Source: Streptomyces finlayi (GTDB lineage Bacteria > Actinomycetota > Actinomycetes > Streptomycetales > Streptomycetaceae). Taken from it: DNA of 64,000 nucleotides. Of this stretch, positions 7,997-17,170 are shown piece after piece; within the stretch, counting starts at the first letter, position 1; each line of letters opens with the position of its first letter. The notes below the pieces were generated by a model that was given only the letters and a program-made list of their open reading frames with translations, made no database searches and had not been told where the DNA came from. Where the stretch lies: positions 4,340,001-4,404,000 of the forward strand of contig NZ_CP045702.1 of the NCBI RefSeq assembly GCF_014216315.1. Reading direction: 5' to 3'. The position numbers and the translations under genes were made by a program.

Positions 7997-9184
7997 TCAT
8001 GGGGCCGCCGTCGTCACGCTCGCCACGGTCTCCACCGCGACGGTCGCGCGCGGTACGTCCTGGGCGTCCGCGTCGATCGAACGGCGCAGGGCCTCGTGGA
8101 GGCGGGCCGGGGTGAGGACGCCGAGGAAGCGTCCGGTGCCCTCCTTGTCGGTCACCGCGATCCAGCCCGCGTCGTGCTGGAGCATCGTGGCGAACGCCTG
8201 CTTGAGCGGCGCGCCCAGGGGGAGCCATGCCTCCATTCGGCGGGCGTGCTCGCGCACGGTGCCCTGGGAGGCGGCCGTGGCGGTGTCGGCCGCCGGAATC
8301 CAGCCGTGCAGATTGTCGTCCCGGTCGAGTACGACGGCCCAGCGCGCGCCCTCGGCCCGCAGCCGTTCCGTCGCCTTCGCGAGGGAGTCGTCGAGGTGGA
8401 CGACCGGCGGCTGGTCCAGGTCGCTCTCCTCGACGGGGGTGACGGAGAGCCGCTTCAGGCCGCGGTCCGCGCCGACGAAGTCCGCGACGTACGGGGTCGC
8501 GGGTGCGCCGAGGACGGTGGCGGGGGAGTCGAACTGCTCGATGCGACCCTGCCCGTACACGGCGATCCGGTCACCGAGCCTGACGGCTTCCTCGATGTCG
8601 TGGGTGACGAACAGGACGGTTTTGCGGACCTGGGCCTGGAGTTTCAGGAATTCGTTCTGCAGATGTTCCCGTACGACGGGGTCGACCGCGCCGAATGGTT
8701 CGTCCATCAGCAGCACCGGCGGATCGGCGGCCAAGGCGCGTGCCACGCCGACGCGTTGACGCTGACCGCCGGACAGCTGTTCCGGATAACGGTCACCATA
8801 AACGGAGGGATCGAGTCCGACGAGATCGAGGAGTTCGGCCGCCCGCTCACGCCCCTTTCCGCGTTTCCAGCCCAGGAGATGGGGGACGGTGGCGGTGTTC
8901 TCCAGAACGGTCCGGTGCGGGAAGAGGCCGACCTGCTGGATGACATAGCCGATGCGGCGCCTGAGCCGGACGGGGTCGATGGCGGATATGTCGTCCCCGT
9001 CGAGGAGTATCCGTCCCCCGGTCGGTTCGATCAGCCGGTTCACCATCTTCATGGTGGTCGTCTTGCCGCAGCCGGACGGTCCGACGAGCGTGACCAGTTC
9101 ACCCTCGCCGACCTCGAAGGAAAGGTCGTCCACGGCGGTGGTGCCGTCGGCGTACCGCTTGGTGACGTGCTCGAAACGGATCAT
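7997..9184 (-). CDS. osmoprotectant ABC importer, ATP-binding subunit with CBS domains (OpuCA/ProV type)
   Basis: ATPase of a quaternary-amine (glycine betaine, choline or carnitine-like) importer. 395 residues: Walker A GPSGCGKTT near 35-43, signature LSGGQRQRVGVARAL near 136, Walker B VLLMDEPFGAVD near 156, switch His in FVTHD. After about residue 250 a C-terminal regulatory half contains CBS-like segments (ARWAVVLDRDDNLHGWIPA, DAGWIAVTDKEGTGRFLGVLTP), as in OpuCA/ProV, where they sense ionic strength. It is transcribed divergently from its two permeases and binding protein at 9327-11747; the 142-bp space between must hold both promoters. Confidence 0.92.
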   Translation of the reverse strand: MIRFEHVTKRYADGTTAVDDLSFEVGEGELVTLVGPSGCGKTTTMKMVNRLIEPTGGRILLDGDDISAIDPVRLRRRIGYVIQQVGLFPHRTVLENTATVPHLLGWKRGKGRERAAELLDLVGLDPSVYGDRYPEQLSGGQRQRVGVARALAADPPVLLMDEPFGAVDPVVREHLQNEFLKLQAQVRKTVLFVTHDIEEAVRLGDRIAVYGQGRIEQFDSPATVLGAPATPYVADFVGADRGLKRLSVTPVEESDLDQPPVVHLDDSLAKATERLRAEGARWAVVLDRDDNLHGWIPAADTATAASQGTVREHARRMEAWLPLGAPLKQAFATMLQHDAGWIAVTDKEGTGRFLGVLTPARLHEALRRSIDADAQDVPRATVAVETVASVTTAAP

Positions 9185-9326
9185 GGTTCCCCATTGTGAC
9201 GCGCGTTCTGTGAAGGCCGTGTTGCCGGAATGCGAACGGCCTCGGCGATTGTCAGTGGTCGAGGATAGGGTCGCCAGACATCAGTTCGGTACAAGAAGCG
9301 CGAAGGCGAATCAGGGGGTGGGACGG

Positions 9327-10046
9327 GTGGCCGGTGAGAACTGCCTCGTGGCGAACGACTGGATCTGCGGCGAGTATCTGCGTTCCCGCAGCCAGGAGTT
9401 GACCGACGCGACCGTCGAGCACATCTGGATCACGGCTGTCTCGGTCCTGATCGGACTGGCCGTGGCCTTTCCGCTGGCGCTCCTGGCCCGCCGCGGCCGG
9501 CACTTCGCCGGGCCGGTCCTCGGGCTGACGACGGTGCTCTACACCGTGCCGTCGCTGGCGATGTTCTCGCTGCTGCTGCCGCTGTTCGGGTTGTCGGCGG
9601 CCCTGGTGGTCACCGGCCTGGTGCTCTACTCGCTGACCATCCTCGTACGGAACGTCCTTGCGGGCCTCGAGGCGGTTCCCCCGGAGGCGAAGGAGGCCGC
9701 GAAGGGCATGGGCTACGGCCCGGCCCGGCTGCTGTGGGAGGTCGAACTGCCGCTCGCGCTGCCCGCGTTGATGGCCGGCCTGCGCATAGCCACCGTGTCG
9801 ACGGTCGCGCTGACGACCGTCGGCTCGCTCGTCGGCAAGGGCGGTCTCGGCAACCTCATCGAGGACGCGCTGCCGAGCCTCTTCAAGGCCCAGGTGCTCA
9901 CCGCCTCGGTGCTCTGCGTACTCCTCGCGGTCGCCGCCGACCTGCTGCTGCTCGGCGTGCAGCGCCTGCTCACGCCCTGGACCCGCATACGCGCGACGGC
10001 CGGACCGGACCGGGGAGCCCTCATCGCGAAGGTGGAGGCGGGCTGA
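9327..10046 (+). CDS. osmoprotectant ABC importer permease (OpuCB type)
   Basis: Inner-membrane channel subunit. About six membrane segments; the EAA loop that docks to the ATPase reads EAAKGMGYGPARLLWEVELPLALPALMAGLR. The frame is open far upstream, so the start is a judgement: GTG at 9327 follows AGGGGG at 9313-9318 by a good distance and gives 239 residues; GTG at 9318 or 9348 are alternatives. The second permease starts 3 bp after its stop. Confidence 0.88.
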   Translation: MAGENCLVANDWICGEYLRSRSQELTDATVEHIWITAVSVLIGLAVAFPLALLARRGRHFAGPVLGLTTVLYTVPSLAMFSLLLPLFGLSAALVVTGLVLYSLTILVRNVLAGLEAVPPEAKEAAKGMGYGPARLLWEVELPLALPALMAGLRIATVSTVALTTVGSLVGKGGLGNLIEDALPSLFKAQVLTASVLCVLLAVAADLLLLGVQRLLTPWTRIRATAGPDRGALIAKVEAG

Positions 10047-10049
10047 CCC

Positions 10050-10724
10050 GTGGGAGTCGTGGGAGACGCCTGGACCTGGCTCACCACCGGGTCCAACTGG
10101 TCCGGGGAGAGCGGTGCCGCGCACCGGCTCGCCGAGCACGTGTACGTCAGCGGCGTCGCGCTCGCGCTGGCCTGCGCGATCGCCCTGCCGGTCGCGCTGT
10201 ATCTGGGACACCTCGGAAAGGGGGGCGCGCTCGCGGTCAACATCTCCAACGTGGGGCGCGCGGTCCCCGTCTTCGCGGTGCTGGCCCTCTTCATGCTCAC
10301 GCCGCTGCGCAACTCCGGCTACTGGCCCACGATCATCGCCCTGGTGCTGTTCGCCGTGCCCCCGCTCCTCACCAACGCCTACGTCGGGATCACGGAGGTC
10401 GACCGCGCCGTGGTCGAGGCGGCCAGAGGCATGGGGATGTCCGGCCCGCAGCTCTTCGCCCGGGTCGAGCTGCCACTCGCCTACCCCCTGATCATGACCG
10501 GGCTCCGTTCCGCCGCCGTCCAGGTGGTGGCCACCGCCTCCATCGCGGCGATGGTCGGCCTCGGCGGCCTGGGCCGGATCATCACCGCCGGATTCAACAC
10601 GTACGACACCGCCCAGGTCTTCGCGGGCGCGGTGCTGGTCGCCGGGCTCGCCCTGGTGGCCGAGGGGACGCTGACGGCGCTGGACCGGCTGCTGTCCCCC
10701 CTGCGCCGCCGACGGAGAGCCTGA
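10050..10724 (+). CDS. osmoprotectant ABC importer permease (OpuCD type)
   Basis: Second permease of the importer, 224 residues with about five or six membrane segments and an EAA loop (EAARGMGMSGPQLFARVELPLAYPLIM). GTG at 10050 lies 3 bp after the stop of the first permease. Two permeases plus a lipoprotein binding protein and a separate CBS-ATPase is the OpuC-type layout. Confidence 0.9.
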   Translation: MGVVGDAWTWLTTGSNWSGESGAAHRLAEHVYVSGVALALACAIALPVALYLGHLGKGGALAVNISNVGRAVPVFAVLALFMLTPLRNSGYWPTIIALVLFAVPPLLTNAYVGITEVDRAVVEAARGMGMSGPQLFARVELPLAYPLIMTGLRSAAVQVVATASIAAMVGLGGLGRIITAGFNTYDTAQVFAGAVLVAGLALVAEGTLTALDRLLSPLRRRRRA

Positions 10725-10772
10725 CGCGGTGCAGCTGTCTGTCACCTTTTTTCGCTGTGGACGGAGAACATC

Positions 10773-11747
10773 ATGAGCAGGACCTCGCGCATAGCGGGTG
10801 CGGTCGTCGGAGTGGTCGCGCTGGCCGGTTCGCTCGCCGCGTGCGGCGGCGACAGCCTGGAGAAGGAGAAGAGCGGTCCGGGCACCGCGTCGGACTCCAG
10901 GAAGGGCTCGCTCGTCGTGGGCGCCGCCTCGTTCACCGAGTCCAAGGTGCTCGCCGAGCTCTACGCGCAGGTGCTCGCCGGCGCCGGGTACAGCACCTCC
11001 GTCACCACGGTGAAGAACCGCGAGCTGTACGAACCCTCCCTGGAGAAGGGTGAGATCGACGTCGTACCGGAATACGCGGCGACGATCGCGGAATTCCTCA
11101 ACGCCAAGGTGAACGGGGCGAGCGAGGCGGCGAAGAAGCCCGTGGCCTCCGGGGACGCCGCCGCCACGGTCGCCGCCCTGGAGAAGCTCGCCACGCCGCT
11201 CGGTCTGAAGGTGCTCCCGGCGGGCAAGGCCGTCGACCAGAACGCCTTCGCAGTGACGAAGGAATTCGCCGAGAAGAACAAGCTCACGACCCTTTCGGAC
11301 CTCGGCAGGTCGAAGATCAAGGTGAAGATCGCCGCCGGGGACGAGTGCGAGGTCCGGCCGTTCTGCGCTCCGGGGCTGAAGAAGACGTACGGGATCGATG
11401 TCACCGGAATCGACCCGAAGGGCGTCGGCACTCCGCAGTCGAAGCAGGCGGTCAAGGACGGCAAGGTCCAGCTGGTTCTGACGACCACCACAGACGCGGT
11501 ACTGGACAGTTACGGCCTGGTGTTCCTGGAGGACGACAAGAAGCTCCAGAACGCCGACAACGTCCTTCCGGTGCTCAATGCCAAGGACGCGGGCGCGCCG
11601 GACATTGCCGAGGCGCTCGGGAAGCTCACCGGGGTACTGACCACGGAGGACCTCGCGGAACTGAACCGCAAGGTCGACGCCGAGCGTGCCAAGCCTGCCG
11701 ATGTGGCCAAGGAGTATCTCCTGGCGAAAGGCTTGCTCAAGAAGTAG
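10773..11747 (+). CDS. osmoprotectant ABC importer substrate-binding lipoprotein
   Basis: Extracytoplasmic binding protein of the OpuAC/OsmX type. 324 residues beginning with a lipoprotein signal: basic start, hydrophobic core GAVVGVVALAGS and lipobox LAAC with Cys at 24. The mature part has the OsmX-like start LVVGAASFTESKVLAELYAQ, and TDAVLDSYGLVFLEDDKK, a block that lines the ligand site in this family. It lies 48 bp after the second permease. The cognate ligand cannot be read from the sequence; glycine betaine, choline or a related amine is likely. Confidence 0.9.
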   Translation: MSRTSRIAGAVVGVVALAGSLAACGGDSLEKEKSGPGTASDSRKGSLVVGAASFTESKVLAELYAQVLAGAGYSTSVTTVKNRELYEPSLEKGEIDVVPEYAATIAEFLNAKVNGASEAAKKPVASGDAAATVAALEKLATPLGLKVLPAGKAVDQNAFAVTKEFAEKNKLTTLSDLGRSKIKVKIAAGDECEVRPFCAPGLKKTYGIDVTGIDPKGVGTPQSKQAVKDGKVQLVLTTTTDAVLDSYGLVFLEDDKKLQNADNVLPVLNAKDAGAPDIAEALGKLTGVLTTEDLAELNRKVDAERAKPADVAKEYLLAKGLLKK

Positions 11748-11849
11748 AGGCGAGGATTCCGGTCCTTCGGGAGGCCGTCAGGTAACCGGCGGGGAACAGA
11801 TTGCCGGGCGGTCTCCCAAGTAACCCGTACGCACGGTAAATTTCGAGCC

Positions 11850-12887
11850 ATGCCACGTGGACGTCACCGCCATTCGCCACCCCTGCACAGAATCCTGCCG
11901 CCTTCCCTGGTGGCCGGAGTGTCGGTCGTATGTGCAGCCGGCGCCTGGCTGCTCGCCGAACCGCTCGCCCTGCGCGCTCTGGTGGCCGCCACCGCGGCCG
12001 CCGCCGTCTCCGGCGCGTATCTGATGCGCAGCTGGGACCGGGCCGCGGGACTGCGCGTCGCGGAACTGACGCGCGCCCGCGCCGGCGACGAGTGGAAGGC
12101 CGAGGAGCGCATAGCCGAACTGGAGTCCGACCTCGAGGAGTCCAGGGAGCTGCGTACCCGGCTGGAGACGAAGCTGCGCCGCAAGCGGGTCGAGCTCGCC
12201 GGGCTGCGGGGCGAGCACGCCGCGCTGCTGCGCCGGTACGCGAACGCCGAGACCGAGCGGGCCACCGCGCTGGAGGGCCGCAGGCAGCTTGCGCTCGAAG
12301 CCGCGGCCTCGCCCCGGGAGCTGCCCGCCGCACGCTCCACGCCCACCCCGGCCGCGTATCTGCGCGCCTCCCAGGCGCTGCGGGACCTCACGCGCAACGC
12401 CGCACTCCAGGAGGCGCGTCGCACCGCCGACGGGGCCGGACGGCGTGACCTCGCCGAGCGGGCCAGGACCCGGGACGTGGAGGCGGACGGCCCGAAGGGG
12501 AAGCACGCGGCGGCCGCCGGGGCGGGCGGCCACCAGCACCGCCGCCCGTCGACCGCCCTGCCGGCCCCGCAGCTCTCGCCGGTGCCGATGCCGGTACCCG
12601 CGCCGCGTCCGATCCAGGCAGCCTCCGCCATCGTTCCGTACGCGGCCGCGCGCCGGCATCTCGTCCCGCAGGGCAGCTTCGACTTCTTCGGTACGCAGAA
12701 GGCGAACGCCGCGATCGAGGCCGTACAGAACGAGGACCTGGCCGACGTGGTGGGCGAGGAAGCCCTCGCCCACCACCGGACGGGTGCCACGGAGAACCGG
12801 GCCGTGGGCAAGGTCATCGACCTCACCGCACACGACGAGACCGAGCAGCTGGACGTGGCCGGGCTGCGCAGCGCCGTCTCCTCGTAG
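11850..12887 (+). CDS. membrane protein with coiled coil, function unknown
   Basis: No family recognised. 345 residues: basic N-terminus, two adjacent membrane segments (about 16-35 and 38-57), then a long charged helix predicted to be a coiled coil (about 65-145, with ELTRARAGDEWKAEERIAEL and ESRELRTRLETKLRRKRVEL), a Pro/Ala-rich linker and a more ordered C-terminal part with SFDFFGTQKANAAIEAVQNE and VIDLTAHDETEQLDVAGLRS. Arrangement resembles Streptomyces secreted or membrane-tethered scaffolding proteins. Stands alone, convergent with the nuoD paralogue. Confidence 0.75.
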   Translation: MPRGRHRHSPPLHRILPPSLVAGVSVVCAAGAWLLAEPLALRALVAATAAAAVSGAYLMRSWDRAAGLRVAELTRARAGDEWKAEERIAELESDLEESRELRTRLETKLRRKRVELAGLRGEHAALLRRYANAETERATALEGRRQLALEAAASPRELPAARSTPTPAAYLRASQALRDLTRNAALQEARRTADGAGRRDLAERARTRDVEADGPKGKHAAAAGAGGHQHRRPSTALPAPQLSPVPMPVPAPRPIQAASAIVPYAAARRHLVPQGSFDFFGTQKANAAIEAVQNEDLADVVGEEALAHHRTGATENRAVGKVIDLTAHDETEQLDVAGLRSAVSS

Positions 12888-12908
12888 CTTCGGGCGCCGG
12901 CCCCGCGC

Positions 12909-14051
12909 CTACTTGTCGATGTCGCCGACGACGAAGAAGAGCGATCCCAGGATGGCCACCATGTCGGCGACCAGCGTGCCCGGCAGCAGTTCGGTCAGGG
13001 CCTGGATGTTGTTGAACGAGGCGGAGCGGAGCTTCAGCCGGTACGGGGTCTTCTCGCCCTTGGACACCAGGTAGTAGCCGTTGATGCCGAGCGGGTTCTC
13101 GGTCCACGCGTAGGTGTGGCCCTCCGGCGCCTTCAGCACCTTGGGCAGCCGCTGGTTGATCGGACCGGGCGCCAGACCAGCCATCCGGTCCAGGCAGGCG
13201 TCCGCGAGATCAAGCGCGTTGTGCGACTGCCCCAGCAGGCACTCGAACCGGGCCAGGCAGTCGCCCTCGGTGGCGGTGACGACCTTGAGCGTGTCCTGGA
13301 GCTCGCCGTACGCGAGGTACGGCTCGTCGCGCCGCAGGTCGAAGTCGACCCCGGAGGCGCGGGCGATCGGCCCGGACACCCCGTACGCGTGCACGGCCTC
13401 GGCGGAGAGCACACCCACCCCGCGGGTACGGGCCCGGAAGATCTCGTTGCCCAGCACCAGGTCGTCGTACACGTCCATCCGGGACCGCACCGAGGCGATC
13501 GCGTCCCTGGCGCGGCCGAGCCACCCCGCGGGAAGGTCCTCCTTGAGCCCGCCGACCCGGTTGAACATGTAGTGCATCCGGCCGCCGGAGACCTCCTCCA
13601 TCACGGCCTGGAGTTCCTCGCGCTCGCGGAACGCGTAGAACACCGGGGTGATCCCGCCGAGTTCGAGGGGGTAGGAGCCGAGGAACATCAGGTGGTTCAG
13701 CACCCGGTTCAGCTCGGCGAGCAGGGTCCGCGTCCACACCGCACGCTCGGGGACCTCCATGCCGAGCATGCGCTCGACGGCCATGACGACACCCAGCTCG
13801 TTGGAGAACGCCGACAGCCAGTCGTGGCGGTTGGCGAGCATCACGATCTGCCGGTAGTCGCGCGCCTCGAAGAGCTTCTCGGCGCCCCGGTGCATGTAGC
13901 CGATGACCGGCTCCGCGTGCTGGATGCGCTCACCGTCCAGGACGAGCCGCAGGCGGAGCACCCCGTGGGTCGAGGGATGCTGGGGGCCGATGTTGAGCAC
14001 CATGTCGGTGCTCTCTGCCGCGCCGCCGATGCCGACCGTCGTCTCCGTCAT
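12909..14051 (-). CDS. nuoD2: orphan NuoD-like NADH dehydrogenase 49-kDa-type subunit
   Basis: Paralogue of complex I subunit D, which carries part of the quinone site. 380 residues, shorter than the ~440 of the nuo-operon copy. N-terminal GPQHPSTHGVLRL and the HRGAEKL block (Arg at about 55) are intact, as are the NRLxxL-like helix LLAELNRVLNHLMFLG and the C-terminal PYRLKLRSASFNNIQALTELLPG and GSLFFVVGDIDK. No other nuo gene is near. ATG at 14051 is used: upstream the frame stays open but is not family-like. S. coelicolor has such an isolated copy (nuoD2, from memory). Confidence 0.9.
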   Translation of the reverse strand: MTETTVGIGGAAESTDMVLNIGPQHPSTHGVLRLRLVLDGERIQHAEPVIGYMHRGAEKLFEARDYRQIVMLANRHDWLSAFSNELGVVMAVERMLGMEVPERAVWTRTLLAELNRVLNHLMFLGSYPLELGGITPVFYAFREREELQAVMEEVSGGRMHYMFNRVGGLKEDLPAGWLGRARDAIASVRSRMDVYDDLVLGNEIFRARTRGVGVLSAEAVHAYGVSGPIARASGVDFDLRRDEPYLAYGELQDTLKVVTATEGDCLARFECLLGQSHNALDLADACLDRMAGLAPGPINQRLPKVLKAPEGHTYAWTENPLGINGYYLVSKGEKTPYRLKLRSASFNNIQALTELLPGTLVADMVAILGSLFFVVGDIDK

Positions 14052-14130
14052 GCCGGACAGTATCCCCCGGGTACCCGAGGCTCCGCCCGGGACCCCGGTC
14101 CATGACCGCCGGACGGGCTCGAAGACGCCC

Positions 14131-15123
14131 TCAGCCGCCGGGCGGGCCGGACGCGGGGTGCACCCGTTGCAGCAGCCAGCCGAAATCGCCCAGTCCGCCG
14201 CGCGCCGTGAGCTCCGCAGCCTCGCCCGAGGCGGAAAGCGCCCGGACGTACCCGGCGGGGTCGGCCGACGCCAGGGCCAGCGGCGGCCGTTCACCGCTGA
14301 CACCGAGCTCCCGGAGCACCGCGCGCTGGTCACGGACCTCGGCCGGTACGCCGGCCACGGCGCTCCCCGCCTCCGCGCACGCGTCGAGGGCCACATGGGA
14401 CGTGAGGTCGCACGTGCCGTCCGGCACCGGACGCACCTCGCGGCCCGCCCGGAATCCGGTCAGCGTCCCGAACGGCGGCCTCGCCTCCCGTACGTGCCCG
14501 TAGTCGACCGCCACCGCCAGCCCCCCGGCCAGCGACGCGACCGCCCGCGCCCACGCCTCGTCGCGCGGCCGTCCGATCTCCGCGCGGCCGCCTGGCCCGG
14601 CCGTCGGCCACCAGCGCCGCAGCCACTGCGCGTCCGCCCCGCTCACCGGGTCGCCCAGCCGTTCCGTGCCGTCCGCCCGTACGAGGACCCGGCGCGCCAC
14701 CCCGTCGGCGTCGGCCTCCGCGATGTCCACCGGAACGTTGTCCAGCCACTCGTTGGCGAAGAGCAGCCCGGTGACCCCGTGCGGAGGCTCGGCGCACCAC
14801 TCGATCCGTGGATCAAGGCCCGGCGGACGCCCGGCGATCTCCACCGCGTACGCCCGCACCTCCAGCCCGGCGGGCACGGCCGCCAGCACCCCCGTCAGCA
14901 ACTCGCCCCGCCCCGCGCCCACATCCACCAGGGCGACCTCGTCCGTGTCCAGCTCCCGCGCCGTTCCTGCCAGCAGCCGGGCGATCGCGGAGGCGAACAG
15001 CGGCGAGGCATGCACCGACGTGCGGAAATGCCCCGCGGGCCCTTCCGGCCTCCGGTAAAAGCCCTCGTCCCCGTACAAAGCGGTCTCAGCCGCTTCTCGC
15101 CAACCGCGCCAGTCATCCGTCAC
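14131..15123 (-). CDS. MidA/NDUFAF7-family SAM-dependent methyltransferase
   Basis: 330 residues of the COG1565 (MidA, mitochondrial NDUFAF7) methyltransferase family. The SAM-binding motif is VDVGAGRGELL near residue 65, preceded by FRTSVHASPLFASAIARLL, a block characteristic of the family, and followed by VAVDYGHV. GTG at 15123 is taken as the start; the frame runs open upstream through the antisense of the kinase gene, which is a G+C effect. It lies 79 bp upstream of the nuoD paralogue on the same strand. In mitochondria NDUFAF7 dimethylates an arginine of NDUFS2, the NuoD homologue, so the pairing is meaningful. Confidence 0.85.
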   Translation of the reverse strand: MTDDWRGWREAAETALYGDEGFYRRPEGPAGHFRTSVHASPLFASAIARLLAGTARELDTDEVALVDVGAGRGELLTGVLAAVPAGLEVRAYAVEIAGRPPGLDPRIEWCAEPPHGVTGLLFANEWLDNVPVDIAEADADGVARRVLVRADGTERLGDPVSGADAQWLRRWWPTAGPGGRAEIGRPRDEAWARAVASLAGGLAVAVDYGHVREARPPFGTLTGFRAGREVRPVPDGTCDLTSHVALDACAEAGSAVAGVPAEVRDQRAVLRELGVSGERPPLALASADPAGYVRALSASGEAAELTARGGLGDFGWLLQRVHPASGPPGG

Positions 15124-15219
15124 GTAGGCAAGTCTCCACCTTGGGGAGTACGGTCCCAGGACCTGGATCGGCCCTCCGGCTGACCCGGGCACCGATCTGC
15201 TATCCCTACGCTGGGTTAC

Positions 15220-16422
15220 GTGCAGCGCCTCTACGACTTCATCCGCAGACACCCGACGGGCGTCGACAGCTTCTGGGCTGTCTTCCTCCTCGGGCTCTCC
15301 GGCGTGTCGATCGTGGCCGGGCAGTACGGCAGCGGCCGCGAGGCCGTGCTGGCTGTGCCGGTCACGCTCGGTCTGTGCACGGTCGTCGCGCTGCGCCGGC
15401 GCGCGCCCGAGAAGATGCTGCTGCTCGCCGTCGCGATGGGCCTCGTGCAGCTGGCGCTGGATGTCAGGCCGGGCATCGCGGACTTCGCCCTGCTGGTGAT
15501 CACGTACACCGTGGCCACCGTGGGGGAACGCTGGGCGTCCCGGCTCGCCCTGGCGTGCAGCCTCGTCGCGGCCGGCCTCTCGCACCTTCGCTGGCCGGAG
15601 GGCCGGCAGGAGCACTGGGCGCAGGCCGTCTTCGTCGTGGTCGTCATGACGGTGCCGTTCGTACTCGCCTGGGTGCTCGGCGACTCGATGCGGACCCGCC
15701 GGGCCTACTTCGACCAGCTGGAGGAGCGCGCGGCCCGGCTGGAACGGGAGCGAGAGGCGCAGTCGAAGGTCGCGGTCGCCGCCGAACGTGCCCGGATCGC
15801 CCGCGAACTGCACGACGTCGTCGCCCACAACGTCTCCGTGATGGTGGTGCAGGCCGACGGCGCCGCCTACGTCATGGACGCGGCACCGGAGCAGGCGCGG
15901 CAGGCGCTGGAGACGATTTCGAGCACCGGCCGGCAGGCACTCGCCGAGATGCGCAGGCTGCTCGGCGTGCTGCGCACCGGCGACGCTCCGGAGAGCGGGG
16001 AGTACGTACCGCAGCCCGACGTCGGGCAGATCGAGGACCTGATCGACCAGGTCAGGCAGACCGGTCTGGCGGTGGACTTCAAGATCGAGGGCACGCCGCG
16101 CCCCCTGCCCACCGGGGTGGAACTGACCGCGTACCGCATCGTGCAGGAAGCCCTCACCAACACCCGCAAGCACGGTGGTCCGGACGCCGGTGCCAGCGTG
16201 CGGCTGGTCTACTTCGACGACGGCCTGGGGCTCCTCGTCGAGGACGACGGCCGGGGCGCCGCGCACGAGTTGTACGAGGACGGCGGCGCCGACGGAGCCG
16301 GTCACGGCATGATCGGTATGAGGGAACGGGTCGGCATGGTCGGCGGCACGCTGGACGCCGGACCGCGTCCCGGCGGCGGATTCCGGATCAGCGCCCTGCT
16401 GCCGCTGAAGCCCGGCCATTAG
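15220..16422 (+). CDS. sensor histidine kinase, NarL-type (HisKA_3)
   Basis: 400 residues. Five or six N-terminal membrane segments (about 17-150) form a membrane-embedded sensor. Dimerisation helix with the phospho-accepting His in ELHDVVAHNVSVMVV (near residue 198), N-box EALTNTRKHGG and G-box GHGMIGMRERVGMVGG. The short extracytoplasmic loops suggest sensing within the membrane, as in several cell-envelope kinases. GTG start at 15220. The response regulator follows after 61 bp. Orthologous pairs are common in Streptomyces; the signal is unknown. Confidence 0.92.
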   Translation: MQRLYDFIRRHPTGVDSFWAVFLLGLSGVSIVAGQYGSGREAVLAVPVTLGLCTVVALRRRAPEKMLLLAVAMGLVQLALDVRPGIADFALLVITYTVATVGERWASRLALACSLVAAGLSHLRWPEGRQEHWAQAVFVVVVMTVPFVLAWVLGDSMRTRRAYFDQLEERAARLEREREAQSKVAVAAERARIARELHDVVAHNVSVMVVQADGAAYVMDAAPEQARQALETISSTGRQALAEMRRLLGVLRTGDAPESGEYVPQPDVGQIEDLIDQVRQTGLAVDFKIEGTPRPLPTGVELTAYRIVQEALTNTRKHGGPDAGASVRLVYFDDGLGLLVEDDGRGAAHELYEDGGADGAGHGMIGMRERVGMVGGTLDAGPRPGGGFRISALLPLKPGH

Positions 16423-16483
16423 GCACCGCCCCTGACCCGTAGGAAGCCCGACCACCCCACTGACCAGGAGAACAGGACACCTC

Positions 16484-17158
16484 ATGGCGATCCGCGTGAT
16501 GCTCGTCGACGACCAGGTGCTGTTGCGCACCGGATTCCGGATGGTGCTCGCCGCCCAGCCGGACATGGAGGTCGTCGCCGAGGCCGGTGACGGCGCCGAG
16601 GCGATCGAGGTGCTGCGCGCCACCGCGGTGGACGTCGTGCTGATGGACGTGCGCATGCCGAGGCTGGACGGCGTCGAGGCGACCCGGCGCATCTGTGCGC
16701 AGACCGATCCGCCCAAGGTGCTCATCCTGACCACGTTCGACCTGGACGAGTACGCCTTCTCCGGGCTGAAGGCGGGGGCCAGCGGCTTCATGCTGAAGGA
16801 CGTGCCGCCCGGCGAACTGCTGGCCGCGATCCGTGCCGTGCACAGTGGCGACGCGGTCGTCGCGCCGTCCACCACGCGCCGGCTGCTGGACCGTTTCTCA
16901 TCGAGTCTGCCCACCAGCGGCAAGGACCCCAAGCACAAGCACGTCGAGAAGCTCACCGGGCGGGAACGCGAAGTGATGATGCTGGTCGCGCAGGGCCTGT
17001 CGAACGGTGAGATCGCCGCGCGGCTCGTGCTGTCCGAGGCGACCGTGAAGACGCATGTCGGCCGCATCCTGACGAAGCTGAACCTGCGCGACCGGGTGCA
17101 GGTCGTCGTCCTCGCGTACGAGACGGGCCTGGTCCGGGCCGGCGGCGGGGCGGGCTGA
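16484..17158 (+). CDS. LuxR/NarL-family response regulator
   Basis: 224 residues: receiver domain with acidic pair DD near 9-10, phospho-acceptor Asp near 55 in VVLMDVRMPR, Thr in ILTTFD and Lys in MLKDV; linker; then a C-terminal LuxR helix-turn-helix LTGREREVMMLVAQGLSNGE...ATVKTHVGRIL. Preceded by AGGAGAACAGGA. Partner of the kinase just upstream. Confidence 0.93.
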   Translation: MAIRVMLVDDQVLLRTGFRMVLAAQPDMEVVAEAGDGAEAIEVLRATAVDVVLMDVRMPRLDGVEATRRICAQTDPPKVLILTTFDLDEYAFSGLKAGASGFMLKDVPPGELLAAIRAVHSGDAVVAPSTTRRLLDRFSSSLPTSGKDPKHKHVEKLTGREREVMMLVAQGLSNGEIAARLVLSEATVKTHVGRILTKLNLRDRVQVVVLAYETGLVRAGGGAG

Positions 17159-17170
17159 GTACGCGCCGTC

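Noticed and set aside
15124..17067. Upstream extension of the MidA-type frame to 978 codons
   Set aside because: The additional part lies antisense to the histidine kinase and response regulator and has no family features.
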